Assembly (NCBI RefSeq): GCF_001434915.1
Contig: NZ_AZEF01000032.1
Coordinates: 1 to 64,000, forward strand
DNA from: Liquorilactobacillus capillatus DSM 19910
GTDB taxonomy: Bacteria; Bacillota; Bacilli; Lactobacillales; Lactobacillaceae
Direction of reading: 5' to 3'
DNA length: 64,000 nucleotides
The number at the start of each line of letters is the position of its first letter. Position 1 is the first letter of the stretch. Position numbers and translations under genes: made by a program. Shown here piece after piece: positions 53,216-62,540 of this stretch. The notes beneath the pieces were generated by a model. The model did no database searches. It had not been told where the DNA came from and worked only from the letters and a program-made list of their open reading frames with translations.

Positions 53216-55045
53216 ATGAACAAGAAAATAGTTATTACAGTAGTGACAGCAGCTGTAACGACATTTACAATTAATACGGCTGTAGCTGAGGCAGATGAAA
53301 CTCCTTCAACCGCAGCTGCAAGAATAGCAGATACAGTAGATACAACAGATCAAGCAAAAGAGCCGATTACAGCTAATAAACAAACTGATACTGGTAGTCA
53401 AATCAAGGTGACGGATACAGCTACAAAAGAAGTACAGCCGCAAGAGGCAGTTACTGCCAGTATCAATACCAATGGTGCTCAACAAGCTAAAATAATAGCG
53501 CTGGCAACCGCAAGTAGCAAGTCTTCAGTAGAACAGCAACAACAAACAGCTGTTTTAACTCAAAAGTATACAGCGGACCAAAACCGTGCTGATCAAGAAT
53601 TGACTGCTCAGACAATAAAAGCTAAGGATACATACGCCTCACAAACAGCACTTCAGCAACAGAACAATACCGAAAAACAAAAAGAAGCGCAAGCAAAAGT
53701 AGAGCAAGCACAGACTGAAGCGCAGAAGACCGCAGCAGAGAAAATTACGGCAGCTACCCCTAATGCACAGACCAATGCTCCTACAGAAGCATATGAGCCA
53801 GGTCATGCAATCAACTCTGAGACAGATCTGCCTACAAAGTTAGTAGAACCACAGATTACTGATGCAACAACACCAACTTATTATGATTACTACGGTTATC
53901 GTGGCGGAGCTGATACTTCGGCTCAAATCGACGGTTCTCTAGATAAAGCTCAGCAATATGAATTGGCAGATTATACGTTAACATTGCTTAATGATTGGCG
54001 TGCAGCGCGGGGATTGACAAAAATCCACTATAATCAAAATGTTGAGGAAGCAACGCTGGCTTTAGTTGCCTTGCGAAATAAAGAGAATAAAGATTTTGAT
54101 CATATTACTTTTAATGAGCAGGAAACAAGCATCTTTGACCAACGTGGTTTGAACTTAGTGGGTGAAAATCTTGGCGTGTCAATGCCGCAAAAGACAACTT
54201 TACTGCAGTTGAAGGTTGAGACGTTGAATGCCATTACTGCCATGATCTGGCAGGATGAAGCTCATTATAATGGACATCTGCAGAACTTTGCTACGGCTGA
54301 ATATATGGGCTTTGGCGTCCAAGCTAATCCCAAGATGGCCTATCCGTACCAACTTGTTTTTGAAATGGCGGAACTCAGTAATTCAGATGTCCAAGCCCCA
54401 GATATCGAGTTAACAGCGGAAAAAAAGATCGATGATAAGCGTGTAGCTGCAAGAGCACAGTTGGTTAGAACAGATCCGGGACTTATGGCGGCAAATAGGG
54501 CATTAGCCAAGCTTGAAATAGAAAACCAACAACAGTTGTTAAGTTTACAACAGCAGCAAGCTACAGCGTTAGCACAACTTAAAGCAAACCACACAGCTGA
54601 GTTAGGTAAATTGACGGTAGCATACCAAGCAGAGCTTGCAGCTTTGCAGCTAAAGAAACAGCCTCAACTGACAACATTAGCAAAAAAGGCTACACCAGCA
54701 AAACAGTCAAAGAGAAAAATAACAAATCAAACAGAGACTTCCAGTAAGACAGTAAGAACAAGTCGACTTGAGTTGGTACAAAGAGTGAAGTTTCCGTCGC
54801 TGACATCAGCTAAAAATACGACGCATCAATTAGTTGTAGGACCAAAAAAGGTTGGAAATACGGTAGAGACGTCCAAGGAAGACCAAATAAACCAAACTAA
54901 GAGAAACAAACAACACTTACCACAATTAGGCAATACAGCAAAAACAGAGGTATCAGTGCTTGGGATGATCATTTCTATTTTGACCGGAATTTGCGGGGTG
55001 AAGGCAATAATTGCTAAACACAGAAAAGGCCGATCTCTGAAGTAG
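53216..55045 (+). CDS. Cell-surface CAP-domain protein
   Basis: A 609-residue secreted protein. Residues 1-30 form a signal peptide (ITVVTAAVTTFTINTAVAEA). Residues 35-205 are Ala/Gln/Lys/Thr-rich and helical. A CAP/SCP domain lies at about 240-390 (LNDWRAARGLTKIHYNQNVE; GENLGVSM; WQDEAHYNGHLQNF; MGFGVQAN). A second Gln/Leu-rich helix and basic linker follow. The end is LPQLGNTAKTEVSVLGMIIS, one hydrophobic helix and KHRKGR, a sortase-type tail with Leu for Thr. It stands alone and probably decorates the wall. Confidence 0.85.
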   Translation: MNKKIVITVVTAAVTTFTINTAVAEADETPSTAAARIADTVDTTDQAKEPITANKQTDTGSQIKVTDTATKEVQPQEAVTASINTNGAQQAKIIALATASSKSSVEQQQQTAVLTQKYTADQNRADQELTAQTIKAKDTYASQTALQQQNNTEKQKEAQAKVEQAQTEAQKTAAEKITAATPNAQTNAPTEAYEPGHAINSETDLPTKLVEPQITDATTPTYYDYYGYRGGADTSAQIDGSLDKAQQYELADYTLTLLNDWRAARGLTKIHYNQNVEEATLALVALRNKENKDFDHITFNEQETSIFDQRGLNLVGENLGVSMPQKTTLLQLKVETLNAITAMIWQDEAHYNGHLQNFATAEYMGFGVQANPKMAYPYQLVFEMAELSNSDVQAPDIELTAEKKIDDKRVAARAQLVRTDPGLMAANRALAKLEIENQQQLLSLQQQQATALAQLKANHTAELGKLTVAYQAELAALQLKKQPQLTTLAKKATPAKQSKRKITNQTETSSKTVRTSRLELVQRVKFPSLTSAKNTTHQLVVGPKKVGNTVETSKEDQINQTKRNKQHLPQLGNTAKTEVSVLGMIISILTGICGVKAIIAKHRKGRSLK

Positions 55046-55242
55046 GATATATTGTATAAGTTAAAGCGGCAGAGACATGTTTATAATTTTTGTCCGGCTC
55101 TGCGGTGAATAGTTTTAGTGGAAGATTTATCTTTATTAAGAAATGATTATCGCAGTTAAGCTCTAATTTAAATGAGGTAATTATTTTTTATTGTTCTTAA
55201 AAGCAAAAAAATATGATTATAAAAGTTAAAATATGTTTATGC

Positions 55243-55265
55243 TATAATTAAAAACGAACTATTAG
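55243..55265 (+). promoter_or_regulatory. Extended -10 promoter with a PurBox-like site
   Basis: TGC-TATAAT (55240-55248) is an extended -10 box. AAAAACGAACTAT (55250-55262) matches the PurR box consensus AWWWCCGAACWWT in 12 of 13 positions. This suggests purine control of the phosphoribosyltransferase gene downstream. Confidence 0.45.
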
Positions 55266-55312
55266 CAAGATAATATGATTAATGTTCATCGTTATGGGTG
55301 GAGGTCTAATGG

Positions 55313-55858
55313 ATGCAGGAATATTATGACTTAAAAATAGGTAAATTAACGCGACGGTTACCGGTGGTAAAACTTAATGCTGATGTAGCTATTGCTTCGT
55401 TTGTCCTTTTAGGTGATGCGGAGCTAACTCGTTATACAGCTGAAAAATTAGCCCAGAAAATTAATTTTGAATTTGATTATCTCGTGACAATGGAAAGTAA
55501 AGGGATCCCGCTTGCGCAAGAAATGTGCCATTTCCTAAATAAACCACGGTATATTGTTTTACGCAAAAGTGTCAAAGATTACATGAATTTACCGTTAAGT
55601 ATATCAGTCAGTACAGTTACGACGAGCGCCCCACAGCAATTAGTCCTTGATAGTAATGACGCAACACTGTTAAAGGGAAAGCAAGTTGTTATTATTGATG
55701 ATGTTATAAGTAGTGGTGGTTCAATTACAGCTGCTGAGAAACTTTTACGCAAGGCACAAGCAAACGTAGTCGCGCGTTTAGCTATTTTGGCAGAGGGTGC
55801 CGCTTCTGAACGTACGGATATCGAATATTTAGAGAAACTGCCGTTATTTGACCTTTGA
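55313..55858 (+). CDS. Purine phosphoribosyltransferase-family protein
   Basis: A 181-residue type I PRTase. The PRPP-binding loop VVIIDDVISSGGSI is at about residues 124-137, and the DYLVTMESKGIPLA segment precedes it; the protein resembles adenine and xanthine PRTases but is not a standard Apt. GGAGG lies eight bases before the ATG. A PurBox-like site near the promoter suggests nucleotide salvage. The base specificity is not determinable by eye. Confidence 0.87.
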   Translation: MQEYYDLKIGKLTRRLPVVKLNADVAIASFVLLGDAELTRYTAEKLAQKINFEFDYLVTMESKGIPLAQEMCHFLNKPRYIVLRKSVKDYMNLPLSISVSTVTTSAPQQLVLDSNDATLLKGKQVVIIDDVISSGGSITAAEKLLRKAQANVVARLAILAEGAASERTDIEYLEKLPLFDL

Positions 55859-55883
55859 ACTTTTAGAATTTGATTAAAATAAT

Positions 55884-55928
55884 CCCCAGTAACAAGGCCA
55901 TTGAAGGCATTCTTACTGGGGGTTTTGA
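55884..55928. terminator. Bidirectional terminator between PRTase and oxidoreductase genes
   Basis: CCCCAGTAA / TTACTGGGG with a 20-base loop, then GGTTTTG on the plus strand. It lies between convergent genes. Confidence 0.7.
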
Positions 55929-55949
55929 TTTGAAGTAAAATTGTTTGCG

Positions 55950-57284
55950 CTATAGTAGTTCCCAAGAGGCTGAACTAATTGTTGGGAAAAGGTGAATCAA
56001 ACGTTCGGCTTGTTCAGGCGCTAGGTTTAGTTCAATTGCCGGCAACAAACTATTAATAACATCTTCGGCATGTTCACTAACCTCCGTTGCACCAACAAGG
56101 TGATGCTCTTTATCGAAGACAAGTGCGTTCTCGCCAAATGTTTCACGTGTAACTTGTCGATACCAATTATCTAAAACATTATTTTTAACGACAGTGTAAG
56201 CAGGATTATTTTCTGCTTCAGCAACAGATACACCAACGCGAGCAATCCGAGGAGATGTGAAGACAACTGAAGGGATTGCTGGATAGTCGATAGGTGAGCT
56301 TGTCTCACCGGCAAAAAGGTGCATTAGATAAGTTGATTCAAAAATAGCGGTAGGGGTCAACTGAGGCTGCTCTTTCTTGATAACATCACCGCTAGCATAG
56401 ATGTTAGTAACTGTGGTCTGCAAATGATCATTAACAATAATACCTGCAGAATCGTACTCAACACCAATTTTAGCAAGTCCAAGATTCTCAACGTTTGGGA
56501 TTCGACCGCTAGCATCAAGGATCCAATCAACACTAAGATTCTTGTTTTCTGCATAGTAGATAGTTGTTTTCGTTCCATCTTTTTTAAAATGTGAGATACC
56601 AGCATTACGAATGAACTGGACACCACGTTTTTCTAAGTCCGTGATGATATGTTCAACGAAAGGCTGATAGAACCGGCGTAAGGCTTTTTCCTTGTGCATA
56701 AGAACAGTAACTTCAGAGCCAAAAGCATTCGCAATAGTAGCAAATTCTAAGCTGACGTAACCTGCACCGATAATTGCAATTTTAGCAGGTAATTCTTGGA
56801 GATTCATAAATTCAGAGCTATCGTGTGCCAATTCACTGCCAGGGATAGCTAACCGATGTGGGCGCAGACCAGTTGCAATAACAATTTTAGCCGCAGTTAC
56901 GTGCTGGCCTTCAACATCAAGGGTATGTTGATCAAGAAACTCCCCACGTCCGTGAAGTAGTGTCACACCATGGTCGACTAACAACCCACCGATAAAGTCA
57001 GGTAAACCTTTGATGACATCATGTTTATGCGCAACCGTCTTGGGCCAGTTCAAGGAAATAGGTGTGGTAACAATTCCTTGAAGGTCTTCAACTTGCCGTT
57101 GCAAAGGAACCGGTGCATCTAATGTGATTTTAGCGTTACAGCCGCGGTTGGGACAGGTTCCACCAATTAAGCCGCTTTCAATCACAGCAACTTTAAAGCC
57201 TTTACTTGCCAGTGGAATAGCTCCATCAAAAGCACCGTGCCCGCTGCCAAGATAGAGGACATCATAATCATACTTTTTTTCCAT
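55950..57284 (-). CDS. FAD-dependent pyridine nucleotide-disulfide oxidoreductase
   Basis: A 444-residue flavoprotein of the glutathione-reductase/lipoamide-dehydrogenase superfamily. The FAD motif is YLGSGHGAFDGAIPLASKG (residues 10-28). The redox-active pair lies in GGTCPNRGCNAK, which replaces the usual PSK after the second Cys with NAK. The NAD(P) site is IIGAGYVSLEFATIANAFG, and the FAD-binding YASGDV is intact. The dimer interface domain ends the protein. A substrate such as a low-molecular-weight disulfide is likely; no lipoamide partner is nearby. Confidence 0.9.
   Translation of the reverse strand: MEKKYDYDVLYLGSGHGAFDGAIPLASKGFKVAVIESGLIGGTCPNRGCNAKITLDAPVPLQRQVEDLQGIVTTPISLNWPKTVAHKHDVIKGLPDFIGGLLVDHGVTLLHGRGEFLDQHTLDVEGQHVTAAKIVIATGLRPHRLAIPGSELAHDSSEFMNLQELPAKIAIIGAGYVSLEFATIANAFGSEVTVLMHKEKALRRFYQPFVEHIITDLEKRGVQFIRNAGISHFKKDGTKTTIYYAENKNLSVDWILDASGRIPNVENLGLAKIGVEYDSAGIIVNDHLQTTVTNIYASGDVIKKEQPQLTPTAIFESTYLMHLFAGETSSPIDYPAIPSVVFTSPRIARVGVSVAEAENNPAYTVVKNNVLDNWYRQVTRETFGENALVFDKEHHLVGATEVSEHAEDVINSLLPAIELNLAPEQAERLIHLFPTISSASWELL
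56139..56154. promoter_or_regulatory. Degenerate parS-like site inside the oxidoreductase gene
   Basis: TGTTTCACGTGTAACT matches parS (TGTTTCACGTGAAACA) in 14 of 16 bases, with the core TTTCACGT intact. It lies in coding DNA about 20 kb from parB, within the usual distance of origin-proximal parS sites. Confidence 0.4.
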
Positions 57285-57373
57285 ATAACCAGCCTCCTAT
57301 TGTTTTTTCTCTCTCTTCCACAGTAGCGCAGGGCGGTGTTATGGACAAAGTAAATGCTCAATTAATGAATTTC

Positions 57374-58558
57374 CTAATCTATGCCAGTATAATCTGTTTG
57401 AATCTGCTTATCTTTAAGAAAATCAAGTGCAAATTGTTTATAAAAGTTGATAGCATTTAAATAATCATCTATCTCGACGTATTCGTTACTTTGGTGTGAA
57501 GTGGCAGAGCCTGGCCCAATCTCAATACTATCGAAGTGACCTTTAGCCTGTAGAAACTCGGCACCATCATTTGCACCCGAGCTGCCGGTGACCTTGGCGA
57601 CTGAACCTAAAACTTGTAGGTGTGTTTTTTGAGCCAGCTGGATAATACGTGAATCGGGGTTGCCCGCAATTGCTTCTTCAGGGAAACTGTAGGCAATTGC
57701 TAATTTAAAACCTTCCTTTTGGTTTAGTTCAGCGATAATTGACTCTAGTTCATCATAAAAATACTGATTGGGATAGGCTGGAATGGTGCGAATATTGCCC
57801 ATTAATTCAGCATATGAAGGTATACTGTTAACTTGCTCACCACCCTTTATTTTAGTGATACTGTGGGTCACACCGCCAAGAACAGCATCTGTTTCGGTAA
57901 ATTTCAGTAACCTTTCTAGTGCAAGATGGTAGAAGACGATTAGATTATCAATCGCATTGATGCCATGCTGTGGTTCGGCACTATGTGCGGCCTTACCGTA
58001 AGAAATAACTTTATAGTCAATAACGCCACGAGCAGTGTAAACGATTTTTTGCATTCTAGATGTTGGTTCTGCAACGATCAGCCCGGCTAGATTATCGGCA
58101 AAGCCTTGTTTAGTTAGCTGGGCAGCACCGTACTCACCAGTTTCCTCTCCAACAGTTGCTAGAAGACGAAGCTTGCCTGGGAGATCTACTTTTTGTTCTA
58201 AAAGTTCAAGTAGGGTTACTACAAGTGCGGCTAGCCCACTCTTCATGTCGGTAGCACCCCGACCGTAGATTTTATGATCAGCAATTACTGCCGCAAAGGG
58301 ATCATAATTCCAGTCAGCTCGATTTCCCGGAGCAACAACATCCATATGTCCGCTAAGCCCAAGTATCGGGCCTTTATTTTTCCCAATGGTCAAGACGAGA
58401 TTGTCACGGTTAGGGGCATAATTAATTTTTTGAATATCAACGTCAGGATAGGGTGAAAAAAGTGAACTGATGTAATCAGCCACTTGTGTTTCGTTGTTAT
58501 TGACAGAGTTAATTTGAATCATTTTTTGTAGAATTTCGATTTTCTTTTGAGTCTTCAT
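57374..58558 (-). CDS. M20-family deacylase (ArgE/DapE type)
   Basis: From ATG 58558 (GAGGT upstream) the protein has 394 residues. GLSGHMDVVAPG, GRGATDMKSGLAAL and EETGEYGAA are the metal and catalytic motifs, and the GSSGANDGAEF loop sits late in the chain. Members deacylate N-succinyl-diaminopimelate, N-acetylornithine or related amides; substrate cannot be assigned. It is divergent from the NUDIX gene. Confidence 0.9.
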   Translation of the reverse strand: MKTQKKIEILQKMIQINSVNNNETQVADYISSLFSPYPDVDIQKINYAPNRDNLVLTIGKNKGPILGLSGHMDVVAPGNRADWNYDPFAAVIADHKIYGRGATDMKSGLAALVVTLLELLEQKVDLPGKLRLLATVGEETGEYGAAQLTKQGFADNLAGLIVAEPTSRMQKIVYTARGVIDYKVISYGKAAHSAEPQHGINAIDNLIVFYHLALERLLKFTETDAVLGGVTHSITKIKGGEQVNSIPSYAELMGNIRTIPAYPNQYFYDELESIIAELNQKEGFKLAIAYSFPEEAIAGNPDSRIIQLAQKTHLQVLGSVAKVTGSSGANDGAEFLQAKGHFDSIEIGPGSATSHQSNEYVEIDDYLNAINFYKQFALDFLKDKQIQTDYTGID

Positions 58559-58732
58559 CAACTGGACCTCTTTTTTCATTATTTACTTGAACCACCATTA
58601 TACACTTTTGATGAATTTTTTAATATCATAATGTTTAAAAAACCATCTTTTGAATATTTACTGTGAAATTCGGCGAATGAGCTGGTCTTTGTTATACTCA
58701 ATGCAGATGAAAAAAATGAAAGGACTATAAAA

Positions 58733-59152
58733 GTGAAGAAAAATATTTATGTAGTGGGTGCAGTTTTGCTTAATGAAGATAAAATTTTAGCAGCTAAGCG
58801 TGCTGAAGGACGGACATTAGGTGGGATGTGGGAATTTCCTGGCGGTAAAGTTGAAAAAGGAGAGACGCCGCAGGCTGCTTTGAAACGGGAATTGGCAGAA
58901 GAGTTTTCAGACCAGATTACTGTGGGCCCGCAGGCTGCAAAGACGGCTGTGTATGAATATAAATTTGGAATAATTCACTTAACTGTTTATTATGCCCGCT
59001 TGCTGACAAGAAACTTTAAGTTGATTGCACATAGTCGAATTCGCTGGGTCAGTCAAACAGAATTGACAAGTCTGGAGTGGGCACCAGCTGATTGGCCAAT
59101 TATTTGGGAGCTTGAACACACCGATCTGAAACAGGTGAAATTCTATGACTGA
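58733..59152 (+). CDS. NUDIX hydrolase, MutT-like
   Basis: A 139-residue protein starting at GTG behind AAAGGA. The NUDIX box is complete: GGKVEKGETPQAALKRELAE followed by EF (about residues 36-57). It begins VVGAVLLNEDKILAAKRAEG, as in MutT/CTP pyrophosphohydrolases that clean nucleotide pools. The stop lies eight bases inside the next gene, an uncommon translational coupling to a large PLD/DEAH-box helicase, suggesting a joint role in DNA or nucleotide repair. Confidence 0.9.
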   Translation: MKKNIYVVGAVLLNEDKILAAKRAEGRTLGGMWEFPGGKVEKGETPQAALKRELAEEFSDQITVGPQAAKTAVYEYKFGIIHLTVYYARLLTRNFKLIAHSRIRWVSQTELTSLEWAPADWPIIWELEHTDLKQVKFYD

Positions 59153-62069
59153 TATGACAAGAGATGAATTGCAAGCCGCGGTGTTGAATGGTTATGTCGA
59201 CCAAGATAAATATAATGCAGCTACTGAATTTTCACCGCAATTACTGAGCAATATTGAACAAGAAACTGTTTGGGAACATCTGAGGTTTGAATTGAACAAC
59301 TGTTCTAGTTTTACTTTTGCCGTTGCCTTCATTACAACCGATATGCTAACACCACTTAAAGTAGTTTTAGCTGATTTAAAAAGACATGGTGTCTATGGGA
59401 AGATCCTAACATCAAATTATTTGTACTTTAACCAGCCACAAGTCTTTGCTGAACTGCTTAAGTTAACAAATGTTGAAGTTAAGATTGCTCGGCAGGATGG
59501 CTTTCATGTTAAAGGGTATCTTTTCGAGCATGCTCAGCAGAACTATCAGTCTGTAATTATTGGCAGTTCTAACCTGACAAGAGCGGCATTACTGCATAAC
59601 TACGAGTGGAATATGCGTTTTACCTCATATGCTGCTGGCGCCATTACGGCTCAGCTTGCTGCAGAACTTGAGCGGGCGTGGGCTCAAGCAGTCCCACTGA
59701 CGAAACAGTGGTTAAATGAATATACGCGGGATTTTGCTAAAAAAGCTCCCCTTCTTGGAACAAACGAATGGCAGTTACATGAAAAAAGGGCTGATTATAC
59801 GGTCCAGGCTGAAGCGGAGGTCGTACCCAATAAGATGCAGCGTGCGGCCCTGCAGAATTTGCAGAAATTGCGGCAAAATGGGGAGAAAAACGGCTTGGTT
59901 ATTTCAGCAACAGGAACAGGTAAGACCTATTTAGGCGCTTTTGACGTCAAACAAGCAAAACCACAGCGTTTCTTATTCATTGCTCATCGTGAACAGATTC
60001 TGCAAAAAGCCCGGCTTAGTTTTCGGAAAGTTCTTGGTGGACCAGCAAGTGACTATGGCATACTGTCAGGTCAGCATGCCGAGAAAACAGCTAAGTATTT
60101 ATTTGCAACTATTCAGACACTTGCTAAGCAGGAAAAACTACAACAATTTTCAACAACAGAATTTGATTATATTCTTATAGATGAGGCACACCGAGCTGGA
60201 GCAGCAAGCTATCGTCGTATTTTAGCTTACTTTAAGCCGTCCTTTTTCCTAGGGATGACGGCAACACCTGAGCGGACTGATGATTTTAATATTTACCAAT
60301 TATTTGGTTATAATATTGCGTATGAGATTAGACTACAGGATGCTTTGCATGAGCGGATGTTAACACCTTTTCACTATGTAGGTTTGCAAGATTATGAGTA
60401 TCAGGGGAAACTGCTTGATGATAAAGCTCCGCTGCGACATTTGGCCTCTGAACAAAGAGTAGCTTATGTGCTACAACAATTAGCATATTATGGTTATTCC
60501 GGTAGTAAAGTTCATGGTTTGATTTTTTGTAGTCGTCAAAAGGAGGCTTATGAACTAGCCGAATTAATAACAGCCAAAGGGCATCCAGCGGTTGCATTAA
60601 CGGATGAATCAATCAAAGTTCGTGAGCAAACAGTGGCGCTGCTTGAGGCAGGAGAGATTGAGTATATCGTGACAGTCAATATCTTTAACGAAGGAATTGA
60701 TATTCCTTGTCTAAATCAGATTGTTATGCTGCGCAATACGCAATCCAGCATCGTTTTCATCCAACAGCTTGGGCGTGGTTTACGTAAATTTGCACATAAA
60801 GAATATGTAACTATTATTGATTTTATTGGAAACTACAAAAATAATTATTTGATACCGCTGGCGTTGACGGGGGACCGTTCCCGTAGTAAGGATAATGCGC
60901 GGGCAGAGCTTAGTTTACAGCCTACGATCGGTATCTCGACTATTAATTTTACGGAAGTTGCCCGCCAACAGATATATGCTTCATTGCAGACCGTAAAGTT
61001 AGATTCACTACTGGAGATGCGTCAGGATTATAATGAACTGAAGTATAAGCTTGGACGTGTTCCTTTACTCAAGGATTTTGAGGAGTACGGTTCAATGGAT
61101 CCAATTGTTTTTGCAAACAATAATTTGTTACCTAACTACTATCATTTCCTTTTGAAAATGAAAGAACCATTCAAGCTAACAAGCTATCAAGATAAAGTTC
61201 TATACTTTATGACAAAAGAACTATTAAATGGGATGCGGTCCCACGAGCTATTACTGCTGCAAAGTTTGCTGCGACAGCAAGAAATAACGGGGGAAAAATT
61301 TAAACAACTACTAGTTGCCAATGGTTGTTACGTTAATACCGCAGTTTTAACATCAATCGATGCTATTTTAAGTCTGACATTCTTTCACATCAAGGCAGGC
61401 AAAGAGTTTAAATCTGATAAATATGGAGGGCAGCCGCTGGTTGTTCACGTGGAAGATAAATATAAATTAGCTTCGCAGCTGGTAGCAGCATTGGCTGATC
61501 CAGAGTTCAAAAAGCTTTTTAATGATGTCCTTGAAACTGGACTTAGTAAAACACGGAAGTTTGATCAGAAGGACTTGTTTACCCTTTATCAAAAGTATAC
61601 ACGTAAGGATGTCTGTCGACTTTTAAATTGGAAAAAGGATGTCAGTGCACCAATGTATGGTTATCGCGTTGGCACGGATGCATGTCCGATCTTTATCACA
61701 TATACCAAGGATCCCAGTGGTAAACGCAAAGGCGAAAATTACCAGAATGAGTTTCTAAATACGGCTGTGATTCGCTGGTTTACCCGCAGTCCACGTCACT
61801 TGTACTCAGATGAAGTCCGTAAGTTACTGCAAGTAGATAACGAAGGCAAGCCAGTTGTTAAGATTCATTTATTTGTTAAAAAAAGTGATGCTGAGGGTAA
61901 GGACTTCTATTATTTAGGTGAATGTGAAATTATTAAGAATTCTGCAACTGAGAAGATGATTCTGGGCAAGAATGGCCGCCAGAAAGCAATTGTGGCACTG
62001 CAGTTGCGACTTAAAACACCGGTACAATATCGCTACTATACACTATTAACTGCTGAAAATAAAAAATAA
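59145..62069 (+). CDS. PLD-like nuclease/DEAD-DEAH helicase with DUF3427
   Basis: A 974-residue protein. Residues about 40-190 are a phospholipase-D-like domain with HVKGYLF (near 120) and GSSNLTRAAL (near 139), the HKD-type active site. A superfamily 2 helicase follows: Walker A SATGTGKTYLG (near 255), DEAH (near 344), GMTATPERTD, and QQLGRGLRK motif VI. The last ~250 residues match the DUF3427 domain. Domain content suggests nuclease-coupled unwinding in repair or defence; the role is unproven. The first eight bases overlap the NUDIX gene. Confidence 0.88.
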   Translation: MTDMTRDELQAAVLNGYVDQDKYNAATEFSPQLLSNIEQETVWEHLRFELNNCSSFTFAVAFITTDMLTPLKVVLADLKRHGVYGKILTSNYLYFNQPQVFAELLKLTNVEVKIARQDGFHVKGYLFEHAQQNYQSVIIGSSNLTRAALLHNYEWNMRFTSYAAGAITAQLAAELERAWAQAVPLTKQWLNEYTRDFAKKAPLLGTNEWQLHEKRADYTVQAEAEVVPNKMQRAALQNLQKLRQNGEKNGLVISATGTGKTYLGAFDVKQAKPQRFLFIAHREQILQKARLSFRKVLGGPASDYGILSGQHAEKTAKYLFATIQTLAKQEKLQQFSTTEFDYILIDEAHRAGAASYRRILAYFKPSFFLGMTATPERTDDFNIYQLFGYNIAYEIRLQDALHERMLTPFHYVGLQDYEYQGKLLDDKAPLRHLASEQRVAYVLQQLAYYGYSGSKVHGLIFCSRQKEAYELAELITAKGHPAVALTDESIKVREQTVALLEAGEIEYIVTVNIFNEGIDIPCLNQIVMLRNTQSSIVFIQQLGRGLRKFAHKEYVTIIDFIGNYKNNYLIPLALTGDRSRSKDNARAELSLQPTIGISTINFTEVARQQIYASLQTVKLDSLLEMRQDYNELKYKLGRVPLLKDFEEYGSMDPIVFANNNLLPNYYHFLLKMKEPFKLTSYQDKVLYFMTKELLNGMRSHELLLLQSLLRQQEITGEKFKQLLVANGCYVNTAVLTSIDAILSLTFFHIKAGKEFKSDKYGGQPLVVHVEDKYKLASQLVAALADPEFKKLFNDVLETGLSKTRKFDQKDLFTLYQKYTRKDVCRLLNWKKDVSAPMYGYRVGTDACPIFITYTKDPSGKRKGENYQNEFLNTAVIRWFTRSPRHLYSDEVRKLLQVDNEGKPVVKIHLFVKKSDAEGKDFYYLGECEIIKNSATEKMILGKNGRQKAIVALQLRLKTPVQYRYYTLLTAENKK

Positions 62070-62084
62070 TAAATAAAAAAATAA

Positions 62085-62117
62085 TTGACTTATGATATCT
62101 AAATGATATCATATAAT
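62085..62117 (+). promoter_or_regulatory. Promoter with an overlapping 9-base palindrome
   Basis: TTGACT (62085-62090) is followed by TATGATATC-TAAAT-GATATCATA (62091-62113) and TATAAT (62112-62117) or TATCAT (62107-62112, 16-base spacing). The palindrome fills the spacer, the classic position for a repressor operator. The adjacent gene encodes a ribbon-helix-helix protein, so autoregulation is likely. Confidence 0.55.
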
Positions 62118-62159
62118 ATATTGATCAAACTGATCTCAACTTGCAAGGAAGTGATCTTC

Positions 62160-62510
62160 ATGGAGGACATGGCAACATTCTTATTGCGGATGCCGCAGGC
62201 TTTGAAGCGAAAGTTGGAACAGCGTGCCAAACAGGAAAATAGAAGTGTTAATAGCTTGTTGCAAACGATGATCGAGAATGAACTTGAGTCGCTTAAGCAA
62301 ATAGATACAGTAACTTCGCTTGAACATCGTCAGTTTATTGGGCAGGTCATCTCCAGTAAACAAATTGATCAGGAGAATGGATTGGTACAAGTAAATGGGA
62401 TCTTTTATCGTTATTTGATTGAAAGTAACCAGAATTTTGATTCAACTAAGAGTTATATCGTGATTGAAGCTAACGGTAATATATTAACGTTGCGACCAGT
62501 TGTACTATAA
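62160..62510 (+). CDS. Ribbon-helix-helix protein with an OB-like C-terminal domain
   Basis: From ATG 62160 (AAGGAAGTG upstream; the longer frame to 62103 overlaps the promoter) the protein has 116 residues. Residues about 5-45 (FLLRMPQALKRKLEQRAKQE then SVNSLLQTMIENEL) are an Arc/MetJ-type DNA-binding domain. Residues about 60-116 (GQVISSKQIDQENGLVQVNG then YIVIEANGNILTLRPVVL) resemble the OB-fold C-terminal part of NfeD. An NfeD-type gene is expected next to the SPFH gene that follows, so the fusion may be a regulator tuned to that membrane system. The OB-like call is tentative. Confidence 0.6.
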   Translation: MEDMATFLLRMPQALKRKLEQRAKQENRSVNSLLQTMIENELESLKQIDTVTSLEHRQFIGQVISSKQIDQENGLVQVNGIFYRYLIESNQNFDSTKSYIVIEANGNILTLRPVVL

Positions 62511-62540
62511 ACTTGTCCAGCGCTGCAGGGGGAATTTACA

